A DNA stretch of 32,201 nucleotides from Candidatus Aenigmarchaeota archaeon CG_4_9_14_3_um_filter_37_18 (GTDB lineage: Archaea; Aenigmatarchaeota; Aenigmatarchaeia; CG10238-14): NCBI GenBank assembly GCA_002789635.1, contig PFTQ01000002.1, forward strand, positions 1-32,201. The letters run 5' to 3'. This document shows, piece after piece, positions 8,117 through 15,953 of this stretch. How positions within the stretch are numbered: the stretch's first letter is position 1; every line of letters begins with the position of its first letter. The notes below the pieces were generated by a model that saw nothing but the letters and a program-made list of their open reading frames with translations, was not told the DNA's origin and did no database searches. Made by a program: the position numbers and the translations under genes.

Positions 8117-8299
8117 ATGGAAAAGAGTGATAGTGAAAATATAATAGCTGTTTTTCTTGGGATGCTAGGTGTATTCTTTATCTTTAGTGGATATTCTAAC
8201 TACCAGACTATGAAATTCTTTGATGTTGTTAATGTAATAATACCTTTTGTGATTGGCGTAATTCTTTTGCTGTGGGTCTACAGGCTTGTGAGGAAATAA
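8117..8299 (+). CDS. Small two-helix membrane protein
   Basis: 60 residues, function unknown. Two hydrophobic helices are evident (about residues 9-24, IIAVFLGMLGVFFIFSG, and 36-54, VVNVIIPFVIGVILLLWVY), with a basic C-terminus (RLVRK). The stop codon is immediately followed by the ATG of the next membrane protein, so the two are translated from one mRNA. Confidence 0.6.
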   Translation: MEKSDSENIIAVFLGMLGVFFIFSGYSNYQTMKFFDVVNVIIPFVIGVILLLWVYRLVRK

Positions 8300-8593
8300 A
8301 TGTCAAAGTGGGAAATTGAAAAGAACAAGTTAGATATGGAATATCAAAAAATTATGCAAAAATATCAGGTTATTTTAACGGGTTTATATGGAATTCCTGG
8401 CGTTGTTTTCGGGTTTGTTCTGTCGCAAAATTTAGGTTTTATGAATTTACAGACTCTTTTAGGAGGTTTAATGATGGGATCTATAGCTGCGTTTTCTCTT
8501 TGGATAATATTTAATCAGCTTGAAGAAAATATTGAAAAAGAGATTCTTTCATTAAAAAAGAAAGTGGATAGTTTGGATAAAAAGAAAAAGTGA
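8300..8593 (+). CDS. Small membrane protein with coiled-coil ends
   Basis: 97 residues, not recognised. A charged N-terminal helix (WEIEKNKLDMEYQKIMQKY) is followed by two transmembrane helices (about 25-45 and 51-73) and a Lys/Glu-rich C-terminal helix (QLEENIEKEILSLKKKVDSLDKKKK) likely to form a coiled coil. It begins directly after the stop of the 60-residue membrane protein. The two may form a membrane complex; there is no clue to substrate. Confidence 0.6.
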   Translation: MSKWEIEKNKLDMEYQKIMQKYQVILTGLYGIPGVVFGFVLSQNLGFMNLQTLLGGLMMGSIAAFSLWIIFNQLEENIEKEILSLKKKVDSLDKKKK

Positions 8594-8636
8594 GAATTAT
8601 TTAAGAATTAACAAATAATGGTAAGGTAGTGGTTTC

Positions 8637-9017
8637 ATGAGGATAGACATTGTTGCTAGCAGTGTAATAACAGAGAACAAGAAAATTCTACTAGTCATAG
8701 ATGCGGAAAACCAATACAAAATACCCGGAGGAAGAAAAGAAGATAATGAAACCTTTGAGGAAACAGTAAAGAGAGAGGCAAAGGAAGAAATATCATCTGA
8801 TGTGAAAGTATTTGATCTTATCAATGTTTTCTCAGTCATCTACCAAGGAGTAAAATATGCGATCTTCAATTATAGGGCAAAACTTCTTTCTGATCCTAAA
8901 CCCGCGAATGAAGTCAAATCACTGGGATGGCATAGTTATGAAGAATGCAAAAAACTGAACTTATCACCTAACGCAAAGCATATTGTTGAATTTCTTCACA
9001 AAAAAGGCGAGTTTTAA
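8637..9017 (+). CDS. Nudix hydrolase
   Basis: 126 residues, one Nudix domain. The Nudix box is clear: GGRKEDNETFEETVKREAKEEI fits GX5EX7REUXEEXGU except that the final Gly is replaced, with the metal-binding REAKEE glutamates intact. Such enzymes hydrolyse nucleoside diphosphate derivatives, for example oxidised nucleotides, ADP-sugars or caps. The substrate cannot be assigned. Its TAA stop overlaps the ATG of the following methyltransferase (TAATG), so the two are translationally coupled. Confidence 0.88.
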   Translation: MRIDIVASSVITENKKILLVIDAENQYKIPGGRKEDNETFEETVKREAKEEISSDVKVFDLINVFSVIYQGVKYAIFNYRAKLLSDPKPANEVKSLGWHSYEECKKLNLSPNAKHIVEFLHKKGEF

Positions 9018-9658
9018 TGAATGCTAAAATTAATCAATGGGAAAAGATATTCAAAGAACAGGGAGATGTTTTTGAAAAACCACATGAATACTTAAAATTT
9101 TTTTTGAAAAAACTTAAAAAGAAGAATTATAAAAGAGTTTTAGATTTAGGTTGTGGCGCAGGTAGGCATCTTATTTACCTTTCTAGTTCTGGTTTTGATA
9201 CTTATGGAATTGATTTATCTGAAACTGGAATTAAAATTTGTAATAAAAAATTAAAGGAGAAAAATCTTAAAACAAATTTAAAGTTAGGGAACATTTACGA
9301 GCGATTGCCGTATCCAGACAATTTTTTTGATGCAATCATATCAGTTCAAGTCTTGTATCATTCTAGAATTAAAAAAATAAGAAAACTGATAAGAGAAATT
9401 GAAAGGATTTTAAAACCAAGGGGTTTGATATTTATCACTGCAATGAAAACTAAGAGAAAAAATGGAATGACAAAAACCACAAAATATAGAAAAATAGGTG
9501 AAAGGACTTTTATGCCATTGGATGGATGGGAGAAGGGCTTACCACATTTTTATTTTAACAAAAGGTTAATAAGAAAGGAATTTTCAAATTTCAAAATAGA
9601 AAAAATTTGGCTTGATTCAACTCTGCGTTATTATTGTTTCGTTGGTGAACTTAAATGA
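9017..9658 (+). CDS. Class I SAM-dependent methyltransferase
   Basis: 213 residues. Motif I is RVLDLGCGAGRHLIYLS (about 40-56), strand 2 ends in YGIDLS, and a DAIISVQVLYHS strand holds the post-motif region. The architecture resembles TehB/UbiE-type small methyltransferases; the acceptor is unknown. The start overlaps the Nudix stop by one base, and its TGA overlaps the ATG of the thiolase gene (ATGA), so three genes form a tight operon. A role in RNA modification is suggested only by the neighbours. Confidence 0.85.
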   Translation: MNAKINQWEKIFKEQGDVFEKPHEYLKFFLKKLKKKNYKRVLDLGCGAGRHLIYLSSSGFDTYGIDLSETGIKICNKKLKEKNLKTNLKLGNIYERLPYPDNFFDAIISVQVLYHSRIKKIRKLIREIERILKPRGLIFITAMKTKRKNGMTKTTKYRKIGERTFMPLDGWEKGLPHFYFNKRLIRKEFSNFKIEKIWLDSTLRYYCFVGELK

Positions 9659-10575
9659 AATGCTCATTCTGCAGCAAGCAATCAATCTACTTCCGCGAGA
9701 ACGAAGGGCATTACTTTTGCGAAAACCACTTCAGTGAAAGCATAGAAAAAAAAGTAAGAAAAAACATCAGATCCAACAATCTAATCGGCAAGAAAGATAA
9801 AATAGCAGTCGCTCTCTCCGGGGGCAAAGACAGCTCGTCAACACTCTTCCTTCTGAAAAAAATCTTTAAAAACAACCCGAATATCGAGATAATCGCAATA
9901 ACAATTGACCAAGGCTTCGGCTGCGTAAATGAATACAATGCTGCTCTTGCATCTGGCTTTTGCCAAGAAATCGGAGTAAAACACCACATATTCTCATTCA
10001 AGCAAGAATTCAAAAAAACATTTAAAGAACTCGTAAGAAAAAATCCTAAATCAAGCTACTGCAGCATATGCGGAGTCCTGAGAAGATATTTGATAAATAA
10101 GAAAGTGAGAGAACTAGGCTGCACAAAACTGGCGACAGGCCATAATCTTGACGACGAATGCCAAAGCATCCTTATGAATGTGATAAAGGGGGATATGATG
10201 AGATTAGCGAGAACAGGGGCAATGCCGATGATGGCAAAAAACCCAAAATTTATCCCAAGAATCAAGCCTTTATTCAACATACCAGAAAGTGAAGTCTTGC
10301 TGTTCGCGAAAACAAATAAAATAAAATTTTCCGGCCAATCCTGCCCATTTGCAAAATTTAACTCATTGAGAGGCGAGACTGAGCAGTACCTGAATAATCT
10401 GGAAAAAAAATCCCCAGGTGTCAAGCATAGCCTATTAGAAAGCGCGTTGAAGCTTAAGCCCCATGTTGAAAAACAATTCAAAAAAGATAAAATAAAATTA
10501 TGTGAAAAATGTAAAGAGCCCGCCAGCAAAAAAATGTGCAAAACTTGTGAAGTACTTGGGGGTGTACTATCTTAG
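9655..10575 (+). CDS. ncsA: tRNA 2-thiolation protein, NcsA/TtuA/Ncs6 family
   Basis: 306 residues. It is an ATP-pyrophosphatase with a PP-loop, ALSGGKDSSS (about 54-63), which adenylates the tRNA uridine before sulfur transfer. Zinc-type Cys pairs flank the core at the N-terminus (CSFC...FCENH) and C-terminus (CEKCKEP...MCKTC). The central YCSICGVLRR and ATGHNLDDECQS segments are the family's conserved cysteine and PP-loop-associated motifs. Archaeal NcsA makes s2U34, while TtuA thiolates position 54; motifs alone do not separate the two, but the Elp3 and Trm9-like neighbours favour U34. The start overlaps the upstream stop (ATGA). The 3' end overlaps a small convergent ORF by 4 bp. Confidence 0.9.
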   Translation: MKCSFCSKQSIYFRENEGHYFCENHFSESIEKKVRKNIRSNNLIGKKDKIAVALSGGKDSSSTLFLLKKIFKNNPNIEIIAITIDQGFGCVNEYNAALASGFCQEIGVKHHIFSFKQEFKKTFKELVRKNPKSSYCSICGVLRRYLINKKVRELGCTKLATGHNLDDECQSILMNVIKGDMMRLARTGAMPMMAKNPKFIPRIKPLFNIPESEVLLFAKTNKIKFSGQSCPFAKFNSLRGETEQYLNNLEKKSPGVKHSLLESALKLKPHVEKQFKKDKIKLCEKCKEPASKKMCKTCEVLGGVLS

Positions 10576-10739
10576 CGGACCCTTTGAACTTGAATTTCAT
10601 CGATTCTTTCCATTAAAAAGCCAATTCTATCCTGCAGAAACTTGAGCTGTTTCACACTCTTGGCATTAAATAATTTATTCTTGGTTTCGAATAATTGTTC
10701 TTGGTAAAATCGAAGTTGATGGTATTCTTGACCATTCAT
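10572..10739 (-). CDS. Possible small helical protein
   Basis: A 55-codon open frame on the minus strand between ncsA and elp3. It starts MNGQEYHQLRFYQEQLF, continues with Lys/Leu/Gln-rich helix and ends EIQVQRVR. It has a heptad-like pattern of hydrophobic residues, typical of small archaeal coiled-coil proteins. A TATA-like CCATATAG lies about 12-20 bp before the ATG on that strand. No homologue is recognised. Coding status rests on helical amphipathicity and on filling an otherwise empty 230-bp gap. Confidence 0.4.
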   Translation of the reverse strand: MNGQEYHQLRFYQEQLFETKNKLFNAKSVKQLKFLQDRIGFLMERIDEIQVQRVR

Positions 10740-10808
10740 TGAATCACTGTTACTATATGGTGGTAATACTATATAAATGTTACTACTATCAAAAGAAAAA
10801 ATAGAGGA
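10740..10808. promoter_or_regulatory. Divergent promoter region with TTACTA/TAGTA elements
   Basis: The short stretch before elp3 holds TTACTATAT (10749-10757), ACTATATAAATG (TATA box for elp3) and TTACTACTATC, plus GAGG at 10804-10807. The repeated TTACTA units resemble half-sites of the palindromes at the TrmB-family and orphan-gene promoters. Confidence 0.4.
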
Positions 10809-10814
10809 ATGAAG

Positions 10815-12380
10815 ATGGGAAACAAAAAAGTGTGCAGGGAAATTATCGAGGAATTAATGGTTTTAGACAGCCTAGACGACAAAATAATAGATGAAATTGC
10901 CAAAAAAATTGCCAAAAAACATGGCTTAAGTGATATCCCGAATAAAGTGGATATATTAAGGTCTTGTAAAGAAAGTGAGAGTGAAAAGCTTAAGAAATAC
11001 CTGCAAACTAAACCATCCCGATCTATTTCCGGGGTTTCTGTTATAACTGTGGTTGCAAAACCAGCACCTTGCCCTGGAAAATGCATATACTGCCCTAAGG
11101 GAGCTAACGCGCCAAAGTCATACACTGGAATGGAGCCAGCTATCCAGCGGGGAATAAGGAATAATTATGACCCGCTCAGACAAACAAAAGATCGGCTTAA
11201 TCAATACAAACTTACAGGCCACCCTTCTGACAAGATAGAGGTAATAATTATTGGGGGGACGTTCCCAGCTCTAGAAAAGAACTACCAGAACTGGTTTGTT
11301 AAATGTATTTTTGATGCTCTCAACGGGAAAGAAAGTAAAACCTTGCTGGAAGCGCAGAAGTTGAATGAGTCTGCTGAGCATAGGTGCGTGGGGCTGACAA
11401 TTGAAACACGTCCGGACTACTGTTTTAAGGAACATATCAACCAAATGCTTGAATTAGGAACTACTCGGGTGGAAATAGGTGTTCAGTCAGTCTACGACGA
11501 GGTTTTGGAGAAAGTTAAGCGTGGGCATGATGTCAAAGCTGTGGTGCGTGCTACAAAACTTGCTAAAGACAGTGGATTAAAAGTGACTTATCATATGATG
11601 CCTGGCCTGTTCACTGATTTTAATAAGGATTTAGAGCAATTTAAAGTCTTATTTTCGGATGATAGGTTTAAGCCTGATTCACTTAAGATCTACCCTGTTC
11701 TTGTTATTCCTGAGACTGAACTTTATGAGTTGTGGAAGAAAGGTGAGTATAAGCCCATAAACACAGAAGAAGGGACTAAACTTATTTGTGAGGCGATGAA
11801 GCACATTCCCAAGTACTGTCGTGTAATAAGAGTGCAGAGAGATATCCCTAATAACAAAGTTGCTGCTGGAATCGACAAGAGTAATCTTCGCGAGCTTGTG
11901 GAAAAGGAGTGTGAAAGGGGAGGAGTGAGAATTCAGGAGATCAGATATAGGGAAGTTGGACATAAGATGGCTAAAGGAGTGATTCCTGATCCTGATAAGA
12001 TTAAACTGTGTAGAATGGATTATGATGCGTCAGGGGGAAAAGAAGTTTTTTTAAGTTTTGAAGATGTTAAAAATGATGTTTTGTTTGGTTTTATTAGGTT
12101 GAGAATTCCTAGTGAACCATTTAGGAAGGAGATTGATAATAAGACAGGATTAATTCGTGAATTGCATGTTTATGGCTCTGCTGTTCAAATCGGGAAGAAA
12201 AAAGAAAATGCATGGCAACATAAAGGTTTTGGAATGAAACTTTTACAAGAAGTTGAACGAATTGCTAAAGAAGAGTTTAGTGTGAAAAAGATGGTTGTTA
12301 TTTCTGGGGTTGGGGTCAGACCATATTATTATCGTCTAGGATATAAAGTTGACGGAATCTACGTTTCTAAATTTCTTTAA
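10815..12380 (+). CDS. elp3: Elp3-type tRNA uridine(34) modification enzyme
   Basis: 521 residues from the preferred start. Archaeal Elp3 acts without the other Elongator subunits and installs a carboxymethyl group at C5 of U34 in tRNA. The radical SAM cluster motif is CPGKCIYC (CX3CX2C, about residues 78-85), in a conserved KPAPCPGKC setting. The C-terminal GNAT acetyl-CoA domain ends with GFGMKLLQEVERIA and GVRPYYYRLGYKVDG. ATG at 10815 is chosen because GAGG ends 7 nt upstream; an ATG at 10809 abuts the ribosome-binding site. The 3' end overlaps the convergent LAGLIDADG gene by 45 bp. The thiolase and Trm9-like genes upstream suggest one wobble-uridine pathway. Confidence 0.95.
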   Translation: MGNKKVCREIIEELMVLDSLDDKIIDEIAKKIAKKHGLSDIPNKVDILRSCKESESEKLKKYLQTKPSRSISGVSVITVVAKPAPCPGKCIYCPKGANAPKSYTGMEPAIQRGIRNNYDPLRQTKDRLNQYKLTGHPSDKIEVIIIGGTFPALEKNYQNWFVKCIFDALNGKESKTLLEAQKLNESAEHRCVGLTIETRPDYCFKEHINQMLELGTTRVEIGVQSVYDEVLEKVKRGHDVKAVVRATKLAKDSGLKVTYHMMPGLFTDFNKDLEQFKVLFSDDRFKPDSLKIYPVLVIPETELYELWKKGEYKPINTEEGTKLICEAMKHIPKYCRVIRVQRDIPNNKVAAGIDKSNLRELVEKECERGGVRIQEIRYREVGHKMAKGVIPDPDKIKLCRMDYDASGGKEVFLSFEDVKNDVLFGFIRLRIPSEPFRKEIDNKTGLIRELHVYGSAVQIGKKKENAWQHKGFGMKLLQEVERIAKEEFSVKKMVVISGVGVRPYYYRLGYKVDGIYVSKFL

Positions 12381-13904
12381 TTTTTCTTTGAGATTCTTTG
12401 CCATTTTCAATTCTCTACTTAAACCCCATATCTTAATTAGCATATCTTTTTTGTCTAGATTAATCCTGAACCTCTTCATAGTATCATTTATTATACCTCT
12501 ATTATCTATCCCACCTCTACTTTGAATCAGAAAATCTTTTTTGACTAATCTATCCAGTTGTCTATGAACAACCTGTTTGTGTACATGAAATTTCTCACTC
12601 CAATCTCTTACAGTAAATTCTTTATTTTCAAAATATTTCATCTTCATTAATGTCTTAGTTTTCTGATGATTCAAAAATCCTCTTAGAAATTTTATTTTTT
12701 TAGATTCATTCGTAAGTTGGGGAATTTCAAATGCATCAAGTAAATGAAGTTTATAGAACTCATCCCATCCAAATATACATATATCATTCACACCTTCTCT
12801 GTATTTTATAACCAATCTCTCTAATAACCTCTTGATAAATTCCCGATCCATTGGTCTTATAGAACCAATAGATACACTGACTATAGATTTATTTTTTATG
12901 TAGACAGAACCTTCTCCTGCAATTAACCCTTTTAGCCAATCTATACACCATTTCCTTTTTGTTAGAACAATTTTTTTACTTTCTTCAAGTAAGCTTTTAA
13001 TCACACTTCTGAGAACAGTATTAGTTAGATACACTCCCATCAATCCATAATTTTCTTGTAATCTACTTCCAGAATTGGATATAGTCCTTATTCCAATACA
13101 CTTCTTATCTAGGGTTAACCAATCTGACCAAAATTTCAAACATTCTTGTTTGTTTTTACTTTTTCTTTCATTATGTTCTAAATAAAAACTTAGTTTAGGT
13201 TTTTCATCTAAAATTCCCTCCAACCATTCTAGAAATTTTTTCACTAAAATGGGCTCTGAATTTCCAAGACTAATCTTTGAATTATCACTCTTTTCCGAAA
13301 CTTTTGTATAACCCTCACCAAAATAAAGTGCACAACCTATCCAAAATACTTGATCCAATTTTACATATCTCTTAAGTCTCGTCTCTGATTTCTTCCAGCA
13401 TGCCTGTGACCATACACGTAAATTTTTATTTGAGAATTCTACAAAAATAGGATGTTGTTTTCTTGCTCTTCTACTTGGTAAAAGATGAGATGGTAATAAT
13501 GCTAACATGTCGATAATATCTTTTTCATTTTTTTTTCCAGAAAGATTTCCTTGGATATTGAATACCAATTTATTACGTAACATGGGATTTGCTGTTAGTG
13601 GGTTATACGCTATAATATGTCTATTTATTTCATCTAACTTGAATTCATCAAAACCACTTTCAATTAAAATATTTGAAATTTCCTCTATAACCCAATATGG
13701 AATGTAAATTTTCCAACCAGACACATGTTTTCCTTTTCTCCATCCTTTTACTGTTTCTCTCATTATTTTAGTGGGTTTCATTTTCCGAATTCTTGCTTTA
13801 TTTGACAAATATTCAGCAAAGGTAGTTTGGAACTTGAAGATTTTAATTATTCCACAAAAAAGTCTTTCTCTATATTTGTCTTCCAAATAGATACTAAAAT
13901 TCAT
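12336..13904 (-). CDS. Free-standing LAGLIDADG homing-endonuclease-like protein
   Basis: 522 residues. It has two LAGLIDADG-type motifs: IGCALYFGEGYT and WLKGLIAGEGSV. Each keeps the acidic residue (Glu in GEG) that binds catalytic metal, so it looks like an active-type monomer. The N-terminal ~110 residues contain a helix-turn-helix-like ETVKGWRKGK segment. The C-terminus has a winged-helix-like FTVRDWSEKFHVHKQVVHRQLDRLVKKDFLIQ. It is not inside an intein or intron; it stands alone, antisense and convergent to elp3 with a 45-bp overlap. A TATA box (13926-13935, minus strand) lies about 25 bp before the ATG, suggesting a leaderless mRNA. It is likely a selfish DNA-invading gene or a regulator derived from one. 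Confidence 0.85.
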   Translation of the reverse strand: MNFSIYLEDKYRERLFCGIIKIFKFQTTFAEYLSNKARIRKMKPTKIMRETVKGWRKGKHVSGWKIYIPYWVIEEISNILIESGFDEFKLDEINRHIIAYNPLTANPMLRNKLVFNIQGNLSGKKNEKDIIDMLALLPSHLLPSRRARKQHPIFVEFSNKNLRVWSQACWKKSETRLKRYVKLDQVFWIGCALYFGEGYTKVSEKSDNSKISLGNSEPILVKKFLEWLEGILDEKPKLSFYLEHNERKSKNKQECLKFWSDWLTLDKKCIGIRTISNSGSRLQENYGLMGVYLTNTVLRSVIKSLLEESKKIVLTKRKWCIDWLKGLIAGEGSVYIKNKSIVSVSIGSIRPMDREFIKRLLERLVIKYREGVNDICIFGWDEFYKLHLLDAFEIPQLTNESKKIKFLRGFLNHQKTKTLMKMKYFENKEFTVRDWSEKFHVHKQVVHRQLDRLVKKDFLIQSRGGIDNRGIINDTMKRFRINLDKKDMLIKIWGLSRELKMAKNLKEKLKKFRNVDSVNFIS

Positions 13905-13925
13905 ATGTATATTATGGTATTGTTG

Positions 13926-13935
13926 TTATAAATAA
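13926..13935 (-). promoter_or_regulatory. TATA box of the LAGLIDADG gene
   Basis: The minus strand reads TTATTTATAA here. It ends 21 bp upstream of the ATG at 13904, the usual archaeal distance between TATA box and transcription start. The mRNA is therefore probably leaderless. Confidence 0.45.
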
Positions 13936-13989
13936 TTTACTATAAAAAGAATTATATAATTGAGATGCATCTGAATCTCTAAACTAACA

Positions 13990-14124
13990 AAAAAGAATTT
14001 TTCAAAGAAATATTTATTAGCAGGAAGGTAGTAAATTTGAACGCTTGGTATGCTTAGAGTTGAGTTATTATTTTAATGGTTTAGATTGGTTTAATCAGTT
14101 GAGTTAAAATGATGAGATTTTTGG
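13990..14124 (+). repeat. Dispersed intergenic repeat, copy A
   Basis: One of three related intergenic stretches in the same orientation. Shared blocks in order: TTCAAAGAAAT (14001), TTAGCAGGAAG, AAATTTGAACGCTTGG (14033), GAGTTGAGTTATTATTTTAA, then GTTAAAATGATGAGATTTTTGG. Copy A lies in a 335-bp gap upstream of the LAGLIDADG gene and past the 3' end of the orphan gene at 14239. No open frame, tRNA or clear inverted ends were seen. The rest of the gap (14125-14238) is AT-rich with no recognised feature. Confidence 0.65.
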
Positions 14125-14238
14125 TGGTTTTCTCGGGTTTTTAGACCGATTTCATACACGAGTGGTGGTTTTTGAGGGAGGATTTAAAACTAACCTTAAA
14201 CGAGTTGAGAAAATAGAGAAAAGAAAGAAAAAAATCTA

Positions 14239-14649
14239 TTAAGCTGTTTCTTCAGATGGTGGATTTGGATTACCTATTTGATTAACAGCATCTTTTCCCG
14301 CAGTTAACAACAAATATATTGGACACATTGCTACATTATGTCTAGCTAAGCTCTCCACTGTTTGTTTTCCCTTAAAAGCTCCTCTACTCACAGTATCTTG
14401 GTCAGCTGAAATACATTGTCTAACAGATACTTGAGGGTCAGAACCAAATCTATATTTAACACCACTACAGTGAATTGAACCTGGTGAATCTAATGTTATT
14501 AGGTCCAATGTATCTGAAGCCAACATACGATTATCTGTAACATAAGCTCCTTGACATGCTTGAGCATATGGACATAAAGTTCCAAGAGCTCTTGCAACCT
14601 CTGTTTTTTGTTGTAATCCGTCTTGTCCTACCCAACTATATGATGGCAT
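14239..14649 (-). CDS. Orphan protein, Lys-poor, with four cysteines
   Basis: 136 residues from the ATG at 14649 (MPSYSWVGQDGLQQ). That start is chosen because GAGGTG lies 9 nt upstream; the longer frame would run through its own ribosome-binding site and promoter. No family is recognised. Four Cys are scattered (LCPYAQAC, HCSG, QCIS, MCPIY), with a hydrophobic stretch AMCPIYLLLTAG near the C-terminus and an acidic tail. It has only four Lys, in contrast to its neighbours. The promoter has a TATA box overlapped by a TAGTAA-N5-TTACTA palindrome, like that of the orphan gene at 31561. Confidence 0.6.
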   Translation of the reverse strand: MPSYSWVGQDGLQQKTEVARALGTLCPYAQACQGAYVTDNRMLASDTLDLITLDSPGSIHCSGVKYRFGSDPQVSVRQCISADQDTVSRGAFKGKQTVESLARHNVAMCPIYLLLTAGKDAVNQIGNPNPPSEETA

Positions 14650-14658
14650 ATTTATATT

Positions 14659-14699
14659 CACCTCAACACTACTTAATAGTAACAACATTACTATTTAAA
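14659..14699 (-). promoter_or_regulatory. Promoter, palindrome and RBS of the orphan gene at 14649
   Basis: On the minus strand the TATA box TTTAAATAG (14699-14691) overlaps the inverted repeat TAGTAA-N5-TTACTA (14693-14677). GAGGTG follows at 14664-14659. The sequence ACTATTAAGTA, spanning the right arm, is also found at the TrmB-family promoter. Confidence 0.5.
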
Positions 14700-14788
14700 C
14701 TTTTCTCTTTCTCTAACCTATACTTTCCACACTATACTTCCGTCAAAAAGGTCCCTAGATTTTGAGTGAAACCTTAATAAACTGTCAC

Positions 14789-14956
14789 TATTGATTCCTA
14801 AAAATTACCTGCAGGAAATCTTTATTTTCACAGCCTGTTCTTCAAGGAAATTTGGGTTAGCCGAAGACAGGAAATTTGAACGCTTAGTATAGTTTCCTTT
14901 CGGTTATTATTTTAACAGTTGGGATTAGTTTAATTAGAATGATGAGGTTTTTTGGA
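14789..14956 (+). repeat. Dispersed intergenic repeat, copy B
   Basis: Second copy. Shared blocks: TATTGATTC, AAATCTTTATTTTC, TTCAAGGAAAT, GGGTTAGC, ACAGGAAATTTGAACGCT, GGTTATTATTTTAA, GAATGATGAGGTTTTTTGG. A central 15-20 bp differs from copies A and C (TTTCCTTTCGG replaces TTAGAGTTGAG). It fills the gap between the orphan gene promoter and the 3' end of the DUF134 gene. Confidence 0.65.
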
Positions 14957-14976
14957 TATTTTTAGAAAATAAGATA

Positions 14977-15282
14977 TTAAAATCGAGATTTAAAAATTCG
15001 ATAATTTCCGCCTTCTATTCTTATAGCCTTGCCATTAATTAGCGCATCTGCTATCTTCTTTCTGGCTGACAAAACTAATCTATGAAAAGTGGGTTGTGAG
15101 ATATTCATTTTTTTAGCCGCTTCTTCTTGTTCAAGCCCTTCCAAATCCTTCAGTCTTACCGCTTCGTATTCGTCTACTGCCAAAACCGTTTCTTGCAAAT
15201 CAACCATCCTTACTCCTGCTGGCTTGAAGTAAGTTATATTAGGTTTTAATCTAACTCTTCTGCAAAGTCTTGGTCGTGACAT
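14977..15282 (-). CDS. DUF134-family helix-turn-helix protein
   Basis: 101 residues, the usual family length. The N-terminus is the family signature ([26 protein letters not shown]). [47 protein letters not shown] is a sigma-70-region-4-like helix-turn-helix. DUF134 proteins are presumed DNA-binding regulators, commonly found with DUF5320 and metal or sulfur proteins. It is the last gene of the minus-strand cluster, 11 bp after the DsrE-like gene, with AAGG 7-8 nt before its ATG. It is a plausible candidate for the protein that binds the cluster's palindromes, but that is untested. Confidence 0.88.
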   Translation of the reverse strand: MSRPRLCRRVRLKPNITYFKPAGVRMVDLQETVLAVDEYEAVRLKDLEGLEQEEAAKKMNISQPTFHRLVLSARKKIADALINGKAIRIEGGNYRIFKSRF

Positions 15283-15293
15283 AATTAAACCTT

Positions 15294-15614
15294 TTAAAAA
15301 GTTACTATTTTGTCGCTTTTCATTATAACATCGTCTAAATCTTTAAGAGATGAAATTGGACACAATTTTGAATCTTTATCACCTCTTGCTTTAACGCAAG
15401 TTCCGCAGGCAAATATTGTTCCGCCCCCGTTCTGAAACTTTTCAGCTTCCTCTTGTGTATTGAATTCGTCGGAACTTACTTTAAGATATTCGACACCTTT
15501 CCCAATCAAGAAGACTTGAACAATATATTTCTGTTTTAAGCCATAATTAGCATATCTTAATGCATTCCAACAGGTTTCTGCATCGTTTGTTGAGATTATT
15601 ATTCCTAATTTCAT
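15294..15614 (-). CDS. DsrE/DsrF-like sulfur-relay family protein
   Basis: 106 residues. The fold pattern fits the DsrE/DsrF/TusD family: an initial strand [26 protein letters not shown], then [17 protein letters not shown] and a Cys-bearing [14 protein letters not shown] loop. In this family a loop Cys carries persulfide sulfur; here CGTC gives two candidates. It lies between the ferritin-like and DUF134 genes with gaps of 34 and 11 bp, so it is part of the same transcript. A role in sulfur or redox handling is inferred from family and context. Confidence 0.8.
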   Translation of the reverse strand: MKLGIIISTNDAETCWNALRYANYGLKQKYIVQVFLIGKGVEYLKVSSDEFNTQEEAEKFQNGGGTIFACGTCVKARGDKDSKLCPISSLKDLDDVIMKSDKIVTF

Positions 15615-15648
15615 GTTTCACGCCTCGTAGATTTTTAGCATAACAATC

Positions 15649-15882
15649 TTAATCATGCTCTTCAAAAGCTTTGTCCTGTTCCTTGTCTTTCTTTCTAATC
15701 CATTCGACCAACATAGCCGCATGTTCCTTTTCTTCGTTCTTATTGTGTTCGAGTATTTTCTTCAGTTCTGTATCTTTTGTCTCTTCTATCCTAGTTTCAT
15801 ACCAGTTTATCGCTTCCAGTTCTTCAATTACACTTTGTCTCGCTTTCTTTAAGTCAGAGTTTTCAACCTCTTTTGCATACAT
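15649..15882 (-). CDS. Short EncFtn-like (encapsulated-ferritin type) protein
   Basis: 77 residues, almost all one helical hairpin. The segment IEELEAINWYETRIEETKDTELKKILEHNKNEEKEHAAMLVEWIRKKD closely follows the pattern of encapsulated ferritins (EncFtn), in which two protomers form a four-helix ferroxidase. The expected iron ligands are in place: Glu of the ELEAINWYE helix and the E-E-x-x-H of NEEKEHAAM. Known EncFtn proteins carry a C-terminal targeting peptide for an encapsulin shell; here the chain stops soon after (KAFEEHD), and no shell gene is in the window. GGGTGTG lies 4 nt before the ATG. A 16-bp palindrome lies just upstream. Confidence 0.8.
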   Translation of the reverse strand: MYAKEVENSDLKKARQSVIEELEAINWYETRIEETKDTELKKILEHNKNEEKEHAAMLVEWIRKKDKEQDKAFEEHD

Positions 15883-15895
15883 TTTTCACACCCTT

Positions 15896-15911
15896 ATGAA
15901 TAACTATTCAT
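15896..15911. promoter_or_regulatory. Palindromic operator upstream of the EncFtn-like gene
   Basis: ATGAATAACTATTCAT, two perfect 7-bp arms around 2 bp. It lies between a TATA-like TTTTTTAATATG (minus strand) and the GGGTGTG ribosome-binding site, that is, over the transcription start. It matches RTGAAT-N4-ATTCAT, as do two sites upstream of the DUF5320 gene. Confidence 0.7.
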
Positions 15912-15953
15912 TTACATATTAAAAAATTTCTAAAACAAAAAAAAGAAAAGCAA

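Noticed and set aside
10815..12380. Intein or intron in elp3 linked to the adjacent LAGLIDADG gene
   Set aside because: The Elp3 protein reads continuously with no splice-junction residues; the endonuclease-like gene lies outside it on the opposite strand.
14100..14125. Box C/D guide RNA suggested by ATGATGA in the repeat
   Set aside because: No matching CTGA D box at the right distance in any copy, and copy C has ATGACGA.
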